Position numbers and translations under genes: made by a program. A stretch of DNA of 64,000 bases, from contig JAJEKB010021383.1 in assembly GCA_022393335.1 (NCBI GenBank), forward strand, positions 1,817,687 through 1,881,686, in the 5' to 3' direction. The notes under the pieces were generated by a model, which searched no databases, had not been told where the DNA came from, and was given only the letters and a program-made list of their open reading frames with translations. Below, piece by piece: positions 47,877 to 58,924 of the stretch (position 1 is the first letter of the stretch; each line of letters begins with the position of its first letter). This stretch comes from Macrotrachela quadricornifera (lineage: Eukaryota > Rotifera > Eurotatoria > Philodinida > Philodinidae).

Positions 47877-48842
47877 ATGTCGTGGACAGTTGAACAAAGT
47901 GAAAATACATCAGCTGTTAATGTAAATGGTAATATAATCACATGTACAAAAGATGGATATTTTGGTAGTCCCATTAATGTTTTATATAATGATCCAGCTA
48001 ATCAAAATGGACAATATTTTTGGCAAGTAGATTATCAAAATGTAAGTGGAAATTGTGGAAGCGTTTCTGTTGGTTTAACAACAGAAAAACATTTTCAAAG
48101 TGGATGGGGACTTAAAGCTATGAACTATTTAGGTAATTTATCAGATGGTGGTGCATTATTAGTAGGATCATTTGGAGATCGTATTAAATCAAATGATAAA
48201 GTTGGAATATTATTACAATTAACTGATGCAGATTTAAAAGTCTACATATTTCATAATGATCGACCCTTAGGTTTAGCATTTCATATTCAATCTCCATATC
48301 CAAAGCCATTATTTCCTGGTAAGATTTCATATTTGAATATACATTTATACTATAAAAATTTGATAGTTGTAAGTTTTAGTTCAAATGGTACAGCTAGAAT
48401 TAGTCGATCACAACAAATTCCAACATCACTAGATCGTGCATCATTACAATTTAGTGGTGTTGAAGGAGATTGGAAAATTGTTAATTATTCTCAACATCCT
48501 GAATGTGTAGGATGTCAATTTAATATAAGTCGTGATGATGAAAATCAAAATTTATATAGTCTTCGTGCGCATGTTATTAATAGTATGGCTTATAGTTTGG
48601 AACATAATCCTACAACTAATGAATGGAAAGCTGGTCCTGGTATGTCAACATTGATGGGTGGTCCACCAGAAGAAATGGAAAAAGAAAGTTTAGTTGGTAG
48701 TTTAATTTCTAATATACAAAATTTAGAAGTTCAAGGTGGACAACATTTAGTTATCAAAACAACTAATGGTGAAGAAGTTAAATTAAAACGTTTCACAGAA
48801 GCACCACCAGCTACAGTTACACAAAATATATTTAGTAAATGA
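47877..48842 (+). CDS. SPRY-META-like domain protein, copy 2 (intact)
   Basis: Single coding exon, 321 residues. A SPRY domain occupies about 45-160: QYFWQVDY at 46, GSVSVGLTTEKHFQSGWGLK at 61-80, VGILLQL, DLKVYIFHNDRPLGLAF at 119-135, then FPGKISY and NLIVVSF. SPRY is a beta-sandwich protein-interaction module. Residues about 194-296 resemble the META/HslJ domain of bacterial outer-membrane and heat-shock proteins: GDWKIVNY, a central EWKAGPGMSTLMGGP with EEMEKE, and LVIKTTNGEEVKLKRF. I know no characterised protein with this pairing. No signal peptide, so probably intracellular. A GT-AG pair 61 bp apart (48319-48379) could look like an intron, but removing it would shift the frame, and all copies keep it open. 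Function unknown. Confidence 0.85.
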   Translation: MSWTVEQSENTSAVNVNGNIITCTKDGYFGSPINVLYNDPANQNGQYFWQVDYQNVSGNCGSVSVGLTTEKHFQSGWGLKAMNYLGNLSDGGALLVGSFGDRIKSNDKVGILLQLTDADLKVYIFHNDRPLGLAFHIQSPYPKPLFPGKISYLNIHLYYKNLIVVSFSSNGTARISRSQQIPTSLDRASLQFSGVEGDWKIVNYSQHPECVGCQFNISRDDENQNLYSLRAHVINSMAYSLEHNPTTNEWKAGPGMSTLMGGPPEEMEKESLVGSLISNIQNLEVQGGQHLVIKTTNGEEVKLKRFTEAPPATVTQNIFSK

Positions 48843-49899
48843 TAAAAGAACCAAAGAAATAATGGACTATTTGATTAGGTACATAGTAGATAACAAATCG
48901 ATAGGACTCATAAATATTTTTATTATATGTTTCGGGAACATTATTTAATCGTTTATTTATTATATTCATTAAACTATATTAAATATGATTATTTGAACCC
49001 CGCAAGAATGTAAATTATGGATATGATGCTTTTGTTGACTAGATATGCCTTCAACTATGTTATATTAAATTAAATTTAAGGAAGTACTTAGTAGTTAAAG
49101 GTATTCGAAAGAGACTTTTCATTCTTTTTGGAAACTAAAGTAACAGTGATGTTGTTGGAAGGTGTAGTAGTATGTACACTGAAAATTGTCATGGATTACA
49201 TTCTAGGGAAAAACATCTAAATACCTGTCATTGGTATTCAGTATTCATAGGTATTCGCTCGTATTCAATGGTATTTAATCATATTCAGTTGAAAATAACT
49301 GCAAATATGTTTCTATACCATGGGATAAGTTGAAAAAGCCAAAATTCAAGACTAGAGAGCCATAGACTTTTTCACAATGAAGAAAAATATATAGTGAAAC
49401 AAATTTAATTTTCATTAGTTTCAATAAAATTTCTTCTGCTGTACATATATTTGTTCTTTATTCTTTATTATTGTTCTCTGTAGTTATGTATTGGTAGACT
49501 TTTTCATCTGACGAGAATAACCACTGACAAACTATCTTACTACTTCGTATTTGTTTTACTTTCTGTTCTATTTTCGAGAATTCATATAGAGGAATAAATT
49601 TAGTCGCTTACAGTATAAATAAAAAAAATCAAGAATAAGTAAAACTATATCACAGTTCATACATCAAGATTAGAAAACACTTTTACATCTGAACAAAACA
49701 TTCAAAGACAAAAAGGAAATATCTTGCTTAAAAAGTATTTTAACGTTCACTGCTTTGTATTTCTTTTTTTGTATTGGGTCGTCTCTGTTAGTTAATATAG
49801 ACGGACAAAAAGCAATATTTGATGGTTCTATAGAAGAAGAAATGAAAGACGACGATTATTGTGACTGCTTCTTATTTTCTTCTTGTTCCTGCAATAATC
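48843..49899. other. Spacer after SPRY-META copy 2
   Basis: Unlike copies 1 and 3, this 3' flank is unrelated to theirs. A weak imperfect repeat of GGTATTCANTATTCA words lies at about 49220-49290. No gene. Confidence 0.5.
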
Positions 49900-50512
49900 T
49901 TTTTATTAATAAACAATTTGAATCTCTCAGATGACAATAATAATTTTTCCATTCTTTTTAAATAACATAATTTTAGTTTTGCATTGACACAAAACATAAC
50001 CTTCAATGTCGTTTGTATGCTGAATTAGATTCAAATAAAAATCATTCTCTTCAACTAATTTCAATTCTTCCATCTTTAAATTGTGTTCATTATTTCTACA
50101 CCAAACTTCGAATATTTTCAGCACACTTTCTTTATATTGATTAATAGTTAAAAGAGTAAATAAGCGTCGATATGGTTGCCAAAGTTGAAGATAATATCAG
50201 TTATGTTTGTCATTGAAGTTTCGTTATCTTTTTCTTAATAATGATTCTTTCAAACATCGAATAGCTGTTTTTACTTCATGTGTAACGATTATTAAACCAT
50301 TTTTTTGTTGGATAATATAATTGTTTTCTAATTTCATTAAAATCTGGATCATCCATGTCAATAGATAAAATTTCAAAGATATCTTCTAATAAAAAATTTG
50401 AAACAGTACTGATACGTTGAAATCGAAGAAGACCAGAAACAACATTTCGTAAAGTTGTTTGTATTAATCCATAGAAGTCTTCATCGGCAAATGTTGAAAC
50501 ATTAGGAGAGTT
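49900..50512 (-). pseudogene. Decayed unidentified gene (minus strand)
   Basis: From about 50512 downward the minus strand reads VSTFADEDFYGLIQTTLRNV, VSGLLRFQRISTVSNF, LLEDIFEILSIDMDDPDFNE and IRKQLYYPTKKWF, then loses frame. It resumes at about 50130 with SVLKIFEVWCRNNEHNLKM, EENDFYLNLIQHTNDIEGYV and CQCKTKIMLFKKNGKI before a TGA. Two blocks of good coding character in different frames indicate a broken gene. The CxC followed by basic and hydrophobic residues hints at a zinc-binding or nucleic-acid-binding end. Family not recognised. Confidence 0.5.
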
Positions 50513-51239
50513 GAGATGTAGAGTAAAAATAAAGCAGAGTACGTCTTATCAAATTTTTCGAAAGACGCTTATGAATAGATTTAAGGAAGAGGGATGATAC
50601 GATCTTTAGAGAATGAGAGCAAGAGGAAAAAAGCAGAAGAAAGATCTATAACAAATATTTATTCAGATGTTAAGTTCAATATCAAAATAAAATAGGTCTA
50701 TGTTAATGTATATTCTGACAAAAGAGAATCACAGAAAGAAAACAAATAACATTGTTCCTTATTTCACTCAATAAAATGCTTATTTCTTTCATTCTATTTG
50801 ACAGAATACAATTGGACGTGAACATTCAAAATAAAATTTGGAGCATTTCAAGAGAGAAAAGACGTTATATCAATGGTGGTTTTAGAAACTGCGAAGGAGA
50901 TGTGTTTACTCACATGAAAAACATTTTCTTTATAGTTACGAAAGAATCAGTTTTTAATGAATTACAATCATACGACTTTAATCAATAATTTGAACACAAA
51001 AGAATCAAGAAAAATAATTTACTCAATCGATTATAATAAAAAATCGTTGAACTAATTGATTGAGTTAATGATTTTTCCCGATTATTTCTGCTTAAATTAT
51101 TGACAAAAAACCTTTTTATATGGATGATTAGGAAAAAGTTCATGAGTCTTCAATCCAATTGGTTATTGAAAATCATAGGAACAATTTCCTCACTTAAATA
51201 TTTTTCTCTTGTTCTCTAATTTTCTTTTCTTTTACAGTT
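50513..51239. other. Spacer between two decayed genes
   Basis: Nothing recognised. The plus-strand frame 50752-50988 has no features. Confidence 0.45.
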
Positions 51240-52440
51240 TGCATTCTAATTATTTAAGATGACTATGTAAGATTAATAGTTAACGTTTAGAATGGCTTAT
51301 CTACTTTACCAGATGATCTCTTCGAGTTGAAAGAAGAGAGTTTTTTAATTTAACTGCAAAATTGACAAGCAAATTGTTTACAGATATTATATCTTCAAAA
51401 CAATGACATTCTTGAATTCTTTGAAAACGATGATATAGATTTCGATGACTTGAAAAGTAGTTCATGTGCTAAATTGAAGAACGGTGATTTCATTATAAGG
51501 CCATATCTGAAAATAGTTCTGGATATTTATTAAAACTATTGCAAACGAAATACGAACAATTATATTCCCATTCTTTGTCTTTATTTGATAAAAAAATAAT
51601 TGAAATTATAAAAAGTAGTACTCTGCTCCAGTATGTTTTTCAACTCAACGTCAACAAAAATCAAAATGATGAAAATCATCTTTTTTTATCAAATTTTATA
51701 ATAACGACAATAAAAATATATTACAAGATCAAAACAAGGACAAAGATATGATGAAACAATAAAAACTTTCGCCTTATGCTACTATACTCTTGGAGGCAAA
51801 AACAATTATAATTTCTTACGTCTCAATTTATTTGGTAGTCTTCCCAATATAACAACACTCAACGCTCTTATTGGAGCTAGTCAAGATGTGACAATAGAAT
51901 GTAAATTAAGATTAAGTCAGTTACAATGCTATTTACAATTATTTAAAGTTGAGCATATATTCTATATTGAAGATTGCACTGCCGTCATACATAAAATTAA
52001 ATACGACGTAAAAACAGATACATTCATTGAATTCTCAATTTCCTTAAACAAGGGTGTTCCTGTTCTCTTCTATGTGAAAACAACCTCATTCAACGAACTA
52101 CAACAATGGTTTAATACAATTGAACAAACAGCTCTACTAAATTTGCATATGGTTCGACCGGTTCTTCCTTCAAATGCAATGCAAACATCGGGAAGTTTCA
52201 TTTTGTCAACTTACGGAGAGAATAGTAAATACAATTCCGTTGACACAATTAAGGGATGATTATTTGTTTATTAACAGTATATGGAAAAAAATCGGATATT
52301 GGATATCACTATACTACATTCTATCTGTTTCCCAAGACCATAAATGTGAAGAACGACAAAAGCAATTTTCGAATACCAGGGAGGAAGTATTCCAGGTACA
52401 AAAGCTTAATTTTTTAGCAAGTACAAAATAAAATTGTGGA
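51240..52440 (+). pseudogene. Decayed gene, possibly transposon-derived
   Basis: Three coding-quality blocks lie in order on the plus strand. About 51340-51400 reads FFNLTAKLTSKLFTDII. About 51510-51650 reads GYLLKLLQTKYEQLYSHS and LFDKKIIEIIKSSTLLQ. The block from 51751 to 52259 reads DETIKTFALCYYTLGGKNNY, FLRLNLFGSLPNITTLNALI, EDCTAVIHKIKYDVKTDTF, LNKGVPVLFYVKTTSFNELQ and QTSGSFILSTYGENSKYNSV. Frame changes near 51745 and stops at several places break it. The order 'DETIKTFAL ... FLRLNL ... LPNITTLNALI' recalls the start of THAP9/P-element-type transposases, but the match is by eye and uncertain. Confidence 0.5.
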
Positions 52441-52562
52441 AAATTATCTCAATCGATCAGACTTAAGATCCTCACCATTTTTTCTCTTATAGAGAGTCAT
52501 ACATTAATTTTCATGTATTTGTTATTAATTGGAATACTGACTGCACGACTTGCACCCATGTT

Positions 52563-52763
52563 CTAAATAGTATTCACAGAGAGGATTCAAAAAATTCTAA
52601 ATACCATCTGCAGATAGCCCTCAAAAAGTTCTAGATAGCGTTTCCAAGTAGGTCTCAAAAGGTTCTCGATAGTATCCTTAAATAGAACCCGAAAATTTTT
52701 AGATGGTATTCCCAGCTAGATCCCAAAAACTCGATAAGATCCCTAGATAGATTCCAACAAATT
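52563..52763. repeat. 34-bp tandem repeat, about six units
   Basis: Units CTAAATAGTATTCACAGAGA(...), CTAAATACCATCTGCAGATA(...), CTAGATAGCGTTTCCAAGTA(...) and CTCGATAGTATCCTTAAATA(...) are each 34 bp, followed by units of 33 and 32 bp. They share the skeleton CTAGATAGNATTC then a TCNCAAAAAGTT tail. Divergence between units is about 30 percent by eye. It is in the spacer between SPRY-META copies 2 and 3. Confidence 0.75.
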
Positions 52764-54087
52764 CTACGTGGGGTTGTCAGATTGTGGCTTCCATTGTTGC
52801 GAACCCAGAATGCTAACACTCCTAAGTTATACCTCAATTAGCGCTAATTAGACGAGTGTTTAAATTGATTAGTGTTAACTAGTTGAGTACTAGTTAATTA
52901 ATTATCAACTATTTAACAATTGGATAATATGCTATTATCAGGAATCGTAATACATGGACTGAATATGAGTGGTAAAATGTTAATGTGTAAGTAAGCTTCA
53001 AATTTGGAGTTTACGCAGTTTAGAGCTCACTTTTTTTGACTAATTTTTTTCTATTTTTACGGTCAATTTATCTTGGCCAGTTTTTAAATTTATCTGAAGT
53101 GCATTCAATTTGTATGTATATAAATATCTTTTTCTAAGATGGATGTTTTTCTTTTGAATCACTAGAACAAATAAAATGTAAGTATAGATAAAATCAAAAT
53201 AAAAGAAATGCGCGCAATGGGATCACTTAATAGAGGTTTTTATGTAATTTCATTGCAGAATAAGAATTGTCTCAATTAATGAGAGAACACTATCTGTCTA
53301 CATCGCATATTTTTATCAATTGTTCGATCAGATGTTCTCTATTTCATATGCAACTTTCATTCTTTTCTCTCTCATATTTTTACTCTTTCTCTGTTTTAAC
53401 GCTTCATATTTCATCAACATAACATTCTTTATTTTTGAATTCATTTTATTTAAGAAGTTTTCATATATTCTAATACCCCCTCGCCCATCCCAACTGAGTC
53501 GCAACATCCCTCTACTTTTTTCTAATTGTCTATCATATATTGTTACATAAAGCGCCATCTCTCATTGTAACAAATTTACTATAGGGGCGATTTTTTTTAC
53601 ATAAATCATGGCCGCGTATGATGTGGCATTTCGGTTTTATCATTCTATTATATTTTTATTAAAAATAGCTTTTTCTCTTAAGATTATGTCGTAACTTTGT
53701 CGTAATTGTATTTAATTCATCACTTTTTTAATATATTCTAGTATTCATTTAAATTACCTATCTAATGAGATTTTATTAAACTTAAATTTTTTTTCAATTA
53801 AAGAAACGAATATACATATATATATCGATCAACTGTTTTTTTTTCTCGTATTGATGATAGAATAGGAATGTATATGTTACCCTTGATGCATTACTGATTC
53901 ATCTTGTTTTCTTCATTATTTTTATGGTATTTCACGCAAATATATTATTAATGATGGTTATAAAAATATTTTTTCTGTTCTCTTCTCATTCAATATTTTC
54001 AATATAAATGTTGGATGAAAAGAACATAGTTTACTTAATAGACGTCATATAAATTTGTTATTTTTTTCTTTTCATCTATCATTTTAT
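52764..54087. other. Spacer upstream of SPRY-META copy 3
   Basis: AT-rich. A palindrome-rich stretch lies at about 52830-52925 (ATTAGCGCTAATTAG, ACTAGTTAATTAATT). No gene. Confidence 0.5.
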
Positions 54088-54098
54088 TATTATTTTAG
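54088..54098 (+). promoter_or_regulatory. Splice acceptor upstream of SPRY-META copy 3
   Basis: TTATTATTTTAG ends 38 bases before ATG 54137. This leader differs from that of copies 1 and 2. Confidence 0.45.
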
Positions 54099-54136
54099 AT
54101 TTTCTTAATTGATCATATTTTAACCGAAATCTTATT

Positions 54137-55099
54137 ATGTCGTGGGTTGTTGAACAAAGTGAAGATACATCAGCTGTTAATGTAAATGGTGACACAATCA
54201 CATGTACAAAAGATGGACATTATGGTAGTCCCATTAATGTTTTATATAAAGATCCAGCTAATCAAAATGGACAATATTATTGGCAAATAGATTTTCCAAA
54301 TTTAGATAAAGATAGTGGAAGTGTTTCAGTTGGTTTAACAGCAGAAAAACATTTTCAAAGTGGATGGGGACTTAAAGCTATGAACTATTTAGGTAATTTA
54401 TCAGATGGTGGTGGATTATTAGTAGGATCATTTGGAGATCGTATTAAATCAAACGATAAAGTTGGATTATTATTACAATTAACTGATGCAGATTTAAAAA
54501 TCTACATATTTCATAATGATCGACCCTTAGGTTTAGCATTTCATATTCAATCTCCATATCCAAAACCATTATTTCCTGGTAAGATTTCATATTTGAATAT
54601 ACATTTATACTATAAGAATTGGATAGTTGTAAGTTTTAGTTCAAATGGTACAGCTAGAATTAGTCGATCACAACAAATTCCAACATCACTAGATCGTGCA
54701 TCATTACAATTTAGTGGTGTTGAAGGAGATTGGAAAATTGTTAATTATTCTCAACATCCTGAATGTGTAGGTTGTAAATTTAATATAAGTCGTGATGATG
54801 AAAATCAAAATTTGTATCGTCTTCATGCACATGTTGTTAACAGTATGAATTGTGGTTTGGAACATAATCCTACAAATAATGAATGGAGAGCTGGTCCTGT
54901 TATGTCAACAAGGAAGGGAGGTCCACCAGAAGAAATGAAAAAAGAAAGTTTAATTAGTACATTAATTTCTAATATACAAAATTTAGAAGTTCAAGGACAA
55001 CAACACTTAATTATTAAAACAAATAATGGTGAAGAAGTTAAAATAGAACGTTTTACAAAAGCGCCACCAGCCACAGTTACACAAAATATATTTAATTAA
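54137..55099 (+). CDS. SPRY-META-like domain protein, copy 3 (intact)
   Basis: Single coding exon, 320 residues, very close to copy 2. The SPRY part has QYYWQIDFPNLDKDSGSVSV, EKHFQSGWGLK, KVGLLLQLTDADLKIYIFHN and RPLGLAF. The linker RISRSQQIPTSLDRASLQFS is identical to copy 2 and differs in copy 1. The META-like part has more changes: EWRAGPVMSTRKGGPPEEMK, where the family GMSTLM core reads VMSTRK, then LIIKTNNGEEVKIERF. Loss of the central Met in this core could affect the fold or function. No signal peptide. AATAAA at 55220-55225. Probably an intracellular adaptor or stress protein, but this is a guess from the domains. Confidence 0.85.
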   Translation: MSWVVEQSEDTSAVNVNGDTITCTKDGHYGSPINVLYKDPANQNGQYYWQIDFPNLDKDSGSVSVGLTAEKHFQSGWGLKAMNYLGNLSDGGGLLVGSFGDRIKSNDKVGLLLQLTDADLKIYIFHNDRPLGLAFHIQSPYPKPLFPGKISYLNIHLYYKNWIVVSFSSNGTARISRSQQIPTSLDRASLQFSGVEGDWKIVNYSQHPECVGCKFNISRDDENQNLYRLHAHVVNSMNCGLEHNPTNNEWRAGPVMSTRKGGPPEEMKKESLISTLISNIQNLEVQGQQHLIIKTNNGEEVKIERFTKAPPATVTQNIFN

Positions 55100-55219
55100 T
55101 TAAATTAAAATGCTCACAAACAATTGATTTAGTATTTAGAAAATATGATTGTAGAACTTATAAAAAAAACTTTTTATGCTTATTTTATCTTTATAAAAGA
55201 ATTATATTAGAGAGAAGAT

Positions 55220-55225
55220 AATAAA
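55220..55225 (+). terminator. Poly(A) signal AATAAA of SPRY-META copy 3
   Basis: 121 bases after the stop, in the flank shared with copy 1 (TTTTTATGCTTATTTTATCT, TATAAAAGAATTATATTA). Confidence 0.5.
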
Positions 55226-57399
55226 ATATAGTTTTAAGAAAATGCTTATTCAATTTGATTAGTATATTTTTTAGATTCTCAATATTAATTATAACATTTT
55301 TCATTTTCTATTATGATTAATAATAAATAAAGAACGATATACATAAAAATCTATTTATTTATCAAATCGATTGATAGATATGGATTGTGAGAACGAAATA
55401 TTTTTTCTTTAACATTTGGAATGAGAGATAAAATTCAACAGAATAATAATAATATGAAAGAGTAATTTATTGAATAAAATGTTCTTAATTGACCTCTTCT
55501 TCTTTCTTATTGATTACATTGCGATATGCATATTTATTATTCTTAAAATAGAAACAAAAATATTTTGAATAAAAATAATGATAGATGATTGTTTAACTGT
55601 TTCGCGGCGATTCGATTCTTTTAGAAAATAGCTTTAATAGATTCATTTTCATGTATATTCACATTCTGATAAATACTCGTGTTGACATTTTCAATATGTG
55701 CCATCAGTTGTTTTTCTCTTTTCTTCTTTGTACCAATACATAAATGGTCCTCTTTCATTTTGAACTGAATAATTGTTTCCAATTTTGTTTTTTTCTTCTT
55801 TATATATATATATGACACAGAACGAACGAGATAACGAAACAAGGTTTTGATTTCTTTTCTTTTGCATTATTTTTATAGCATTGTCTGAGACTTCTTCTTC
55901 TTGCCTCTTCGTAAACAACTGAAATTCTAAGATGATTACATGTTTTTGTAAGAAACCGATAGAGAAAGCAGAGGTAAGTCACTGACTGATATCAGTATTT
56001 TGTGTGGTAATTTTGCTAGAATGCAATTCAAATCTTCAAAGTTCTATAAAAGAAATTATGAATGATGATGTGAATTTACAAAGAAAACTATGCTGTCAAC
56101 AATGACAGGATAATTTTGCAGTTATTCGAGAAGCCAAAACTCGCTGATCACAAGCTAGAAGTAATAGAAAAATCTGCACGCAATGTCCAAAGATGATGTC
56201 ATAATTGTTATGAGAAAATTAGGCAATAATAATCAAGAGAAGTAAGTGCAATGGCAGCAACGGGAATAAAAACTTTCTATTCTGATTGGGACAAATTCTT
56301 TTGTCTTAATTAATAAACGACTAATCTTCATTCATTGCTTTAAAAAAATCTGTTTCTTGTACCAATTTTTTCTGTTAAAATTTACCGTGAGGTACCGATG
56401 ACTCACATCGCCTCGAAAGGATTAATTACTGAGCATTCGTTATAAAATATTGAACAATTAAATACATGTCATACTTTAATTCTGTCAAGGCAAATTTACG
56501 ATTTCTCTCAATTGTAGTTTTGTTTGTAACATATATCGGATGATTGGAACATACTAGACTTGTTTATTAAAAAACAACCGAACACGTTACAGCTATAAAT
56601 ATATGTGTTCCTTCTCGAACTATCGTACTTTTGCCGATCGAAATATGTTGTTATCAACGGTCTCAAAGTTTTTATATGACTGCAATAAAGTCATCTTTTG
56701 ACACCTTGTTCAGATACTGATACATTGATGACTATAATGAACTTTGATCATTCTCGCGCCTTCATTGGAGGTGATTTTTGCAAGTAGGAAACACAAAATA
56801 ATCGTTAAGGGTCAGATGTGGAGAATAAAATGAATGACAAAGGAATTCGTGTTTTAAATTGTGTATAGTAGAAGAAGCAAGATATGATGTATGTGTTAGG
56901 ATATGATCAGGTTGAAAAATAACATAAGCTGAAGTTGAACCTCATCGGTATTTTTGAATTTTTTGAACAAAGTACATTTATTAGAACATTTGCATGATGT
57001 GTCTTCTTTATTGTTACATCTATCGGCAGACTCTTTGGAAATTATTCCTTTGAGATTTCGGAAAAAAGAAGATAAAATTTTGTTAACCGAATCCTTTTGT
57101 TTAACGTTTTTCTTACTGAAAAACCCATATTGGCTCAAATACATTCGAATGGCATGAAATTTTTAGACCTATAGCCTGATTTTTATGCAAGATATTGACC
57201 AGACAAGGGTTAAAAGTAGCCCATTTGGCAACCCAAATTTCGTGGCCCAGGCTCTATATATTAATTTTCTTATCTTCGAGAGAACATATCAGATGAGTGC
57301 ATGACTGAGCCTGTTTTTAAAAATACTTGCCTTTATAGCCGAGAAATGGAATTGTACATTCAGCGACTCAAAAACTCTCAAAAAATATGTCTTCAATTA
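55226..57399. other. Spacer after the SPRY-META cluster
   Basis: To about 55510 it is homologous to the flank of copy 1. Beyond that nothing is recognised. Minus-strand frames at 55621-55982 overlap each other in three frames and are low-complexity. Confidence 0.5.
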
Positions 57400-57910
57400 T
57401 ATAACAGGTGTTGCAAACGTTTCTGGAAAAAACTTGCTTCAGTTTTCATTGGCTAAAACATGCTCTGAACAAATATAAAATATCTATTCAAAATCAACGT
57501 TGAAAGCACTTTCTCCTTATATGTTCAAAAGAGTTCTATCATGTCTTACGTTTGATTAGTAACGTCCACATCTTTAAATAACACTAAAATGTAGGCTGTA
57601 AAAGTCAATGAAAAACGGCTACCATAGAAAAAATTGATATTTCAGCATTTTTATATATCTTTTATGCGTCGCATTCTATGGTATTCCTTTTTGTTTTTCG
57701 TTAGATTCACCATTTAATTCTCTATTAATCTGTGGAGAAAATCTCATGACACTGCTGAAACGTAGCTTTATTCTGCGCTACTCATCTTTTATTGCTTCTG
57801 ACAATCCACAGTAAAGTGCTGTAGATACTTTATAATTCTCTAGAGCATGTTTTAATCGATGAAAACTGAAACAAGATTTTTCCAGAAACTATTGCAAAAC
57901 TCATTGATAA
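57400..57910. mobile_element. Foldback element, family F
   Basis: The left arm at 57403-57495 (GTTGCAAACGTTTCTGG, CTTCAGTTTTCATTGGCTAA, AACATGCTCTGAAC) matches the reverse complement of 57815-57908 (TTTTGCAATAGTTTCTGG, TTCAGTTTTCATCGATTAA, AACATGCTCTAGAG). The interior is non-coding. Confidence 0.7.
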
Positions 57911-58924
57911 ATATCTCTTATTTTATTATTACATCAAGATAAACAACTTTTATATTATCGATGCAATCTTTTCGATCAGTCACATTTTTTATGAAACTAT
58001 TACAGGCGCCCTCTATCTTTATATTTAATTCCAGTGAAATTTACTAATCATTCTATAAGAAATATAGCGTGTGGTTGAAATTCATTAGCTTTCTGACGGT
58101 TTACATTTATCAGTGGTTTGATATACATATATACCAACTATTTTTCATCGACAACTAAATCGGTTCTCTATTCTCTGATATATATATATATATGATATTG
58201 TGTGTTCTAGTTCCTTCTTATTTACAAGATCCTGACAATCCATCCCTTGAATAACCAAAAAAGTGAAAAAAAATTGCATTCGTAACGCAAAAGAAAATCA
58301 AAAAATTATAATTATTAGTATCAATACCCAGCATTTTAAATACCATCGGCATGTTATAATTTTAGCATTAATACAAATATAATCAATATCAGCTGAACTT
58401 CCTTCTTACGTACTCCTTATACAATTATGTCATTCACCAAAAAACAATTCATTCGTTCTCAAGAAGAATTAATCAAATTTTTAAATATTAGTTGATATAA
58501 GTAAAATAATGTGCATGTGAGGACCGCTAATCAATGAATTTCAATATGCTAATATATAATATTTTCTTTTTAATTTTCCTATACATGCAAAAGATACTCG
58601 CGTTCAGTCGAAATTCTCTGAGTATCGTCGAAATATTTACTGTGACATTGGTTCGGTATGTTATTTGACAATATACAACATTATCTTTGCCTGTTCTTAA
58701 AAATATGATTAATTATGCAGTGTATGACAGTCATACTGTAACATATCTTCGATGGCCCGCTCTAAAAATTTCGTTTTTGAGACAATAAGAAAACATATCT
58801 ATTCTTATTATATTAACTGATTCAAAACAGATTATGTCAGATATCGGTTTGAAATATGTATCCAACGATGTACTTGCACTGCTTATCCAACCATCATTAT
58901 TCAATTACAATAAAAACGGATGAT
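57911..58924. other. Spacer, nothing recognised
   Basis: AT-rich. A short CGAAAT-word cluster at about 58605-58640 (CAGTCGAAATTCTCT, GAGTATCGTCGAAAT) may be a minimal relic of the 15-bp-period element. Confidence 0.45.
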
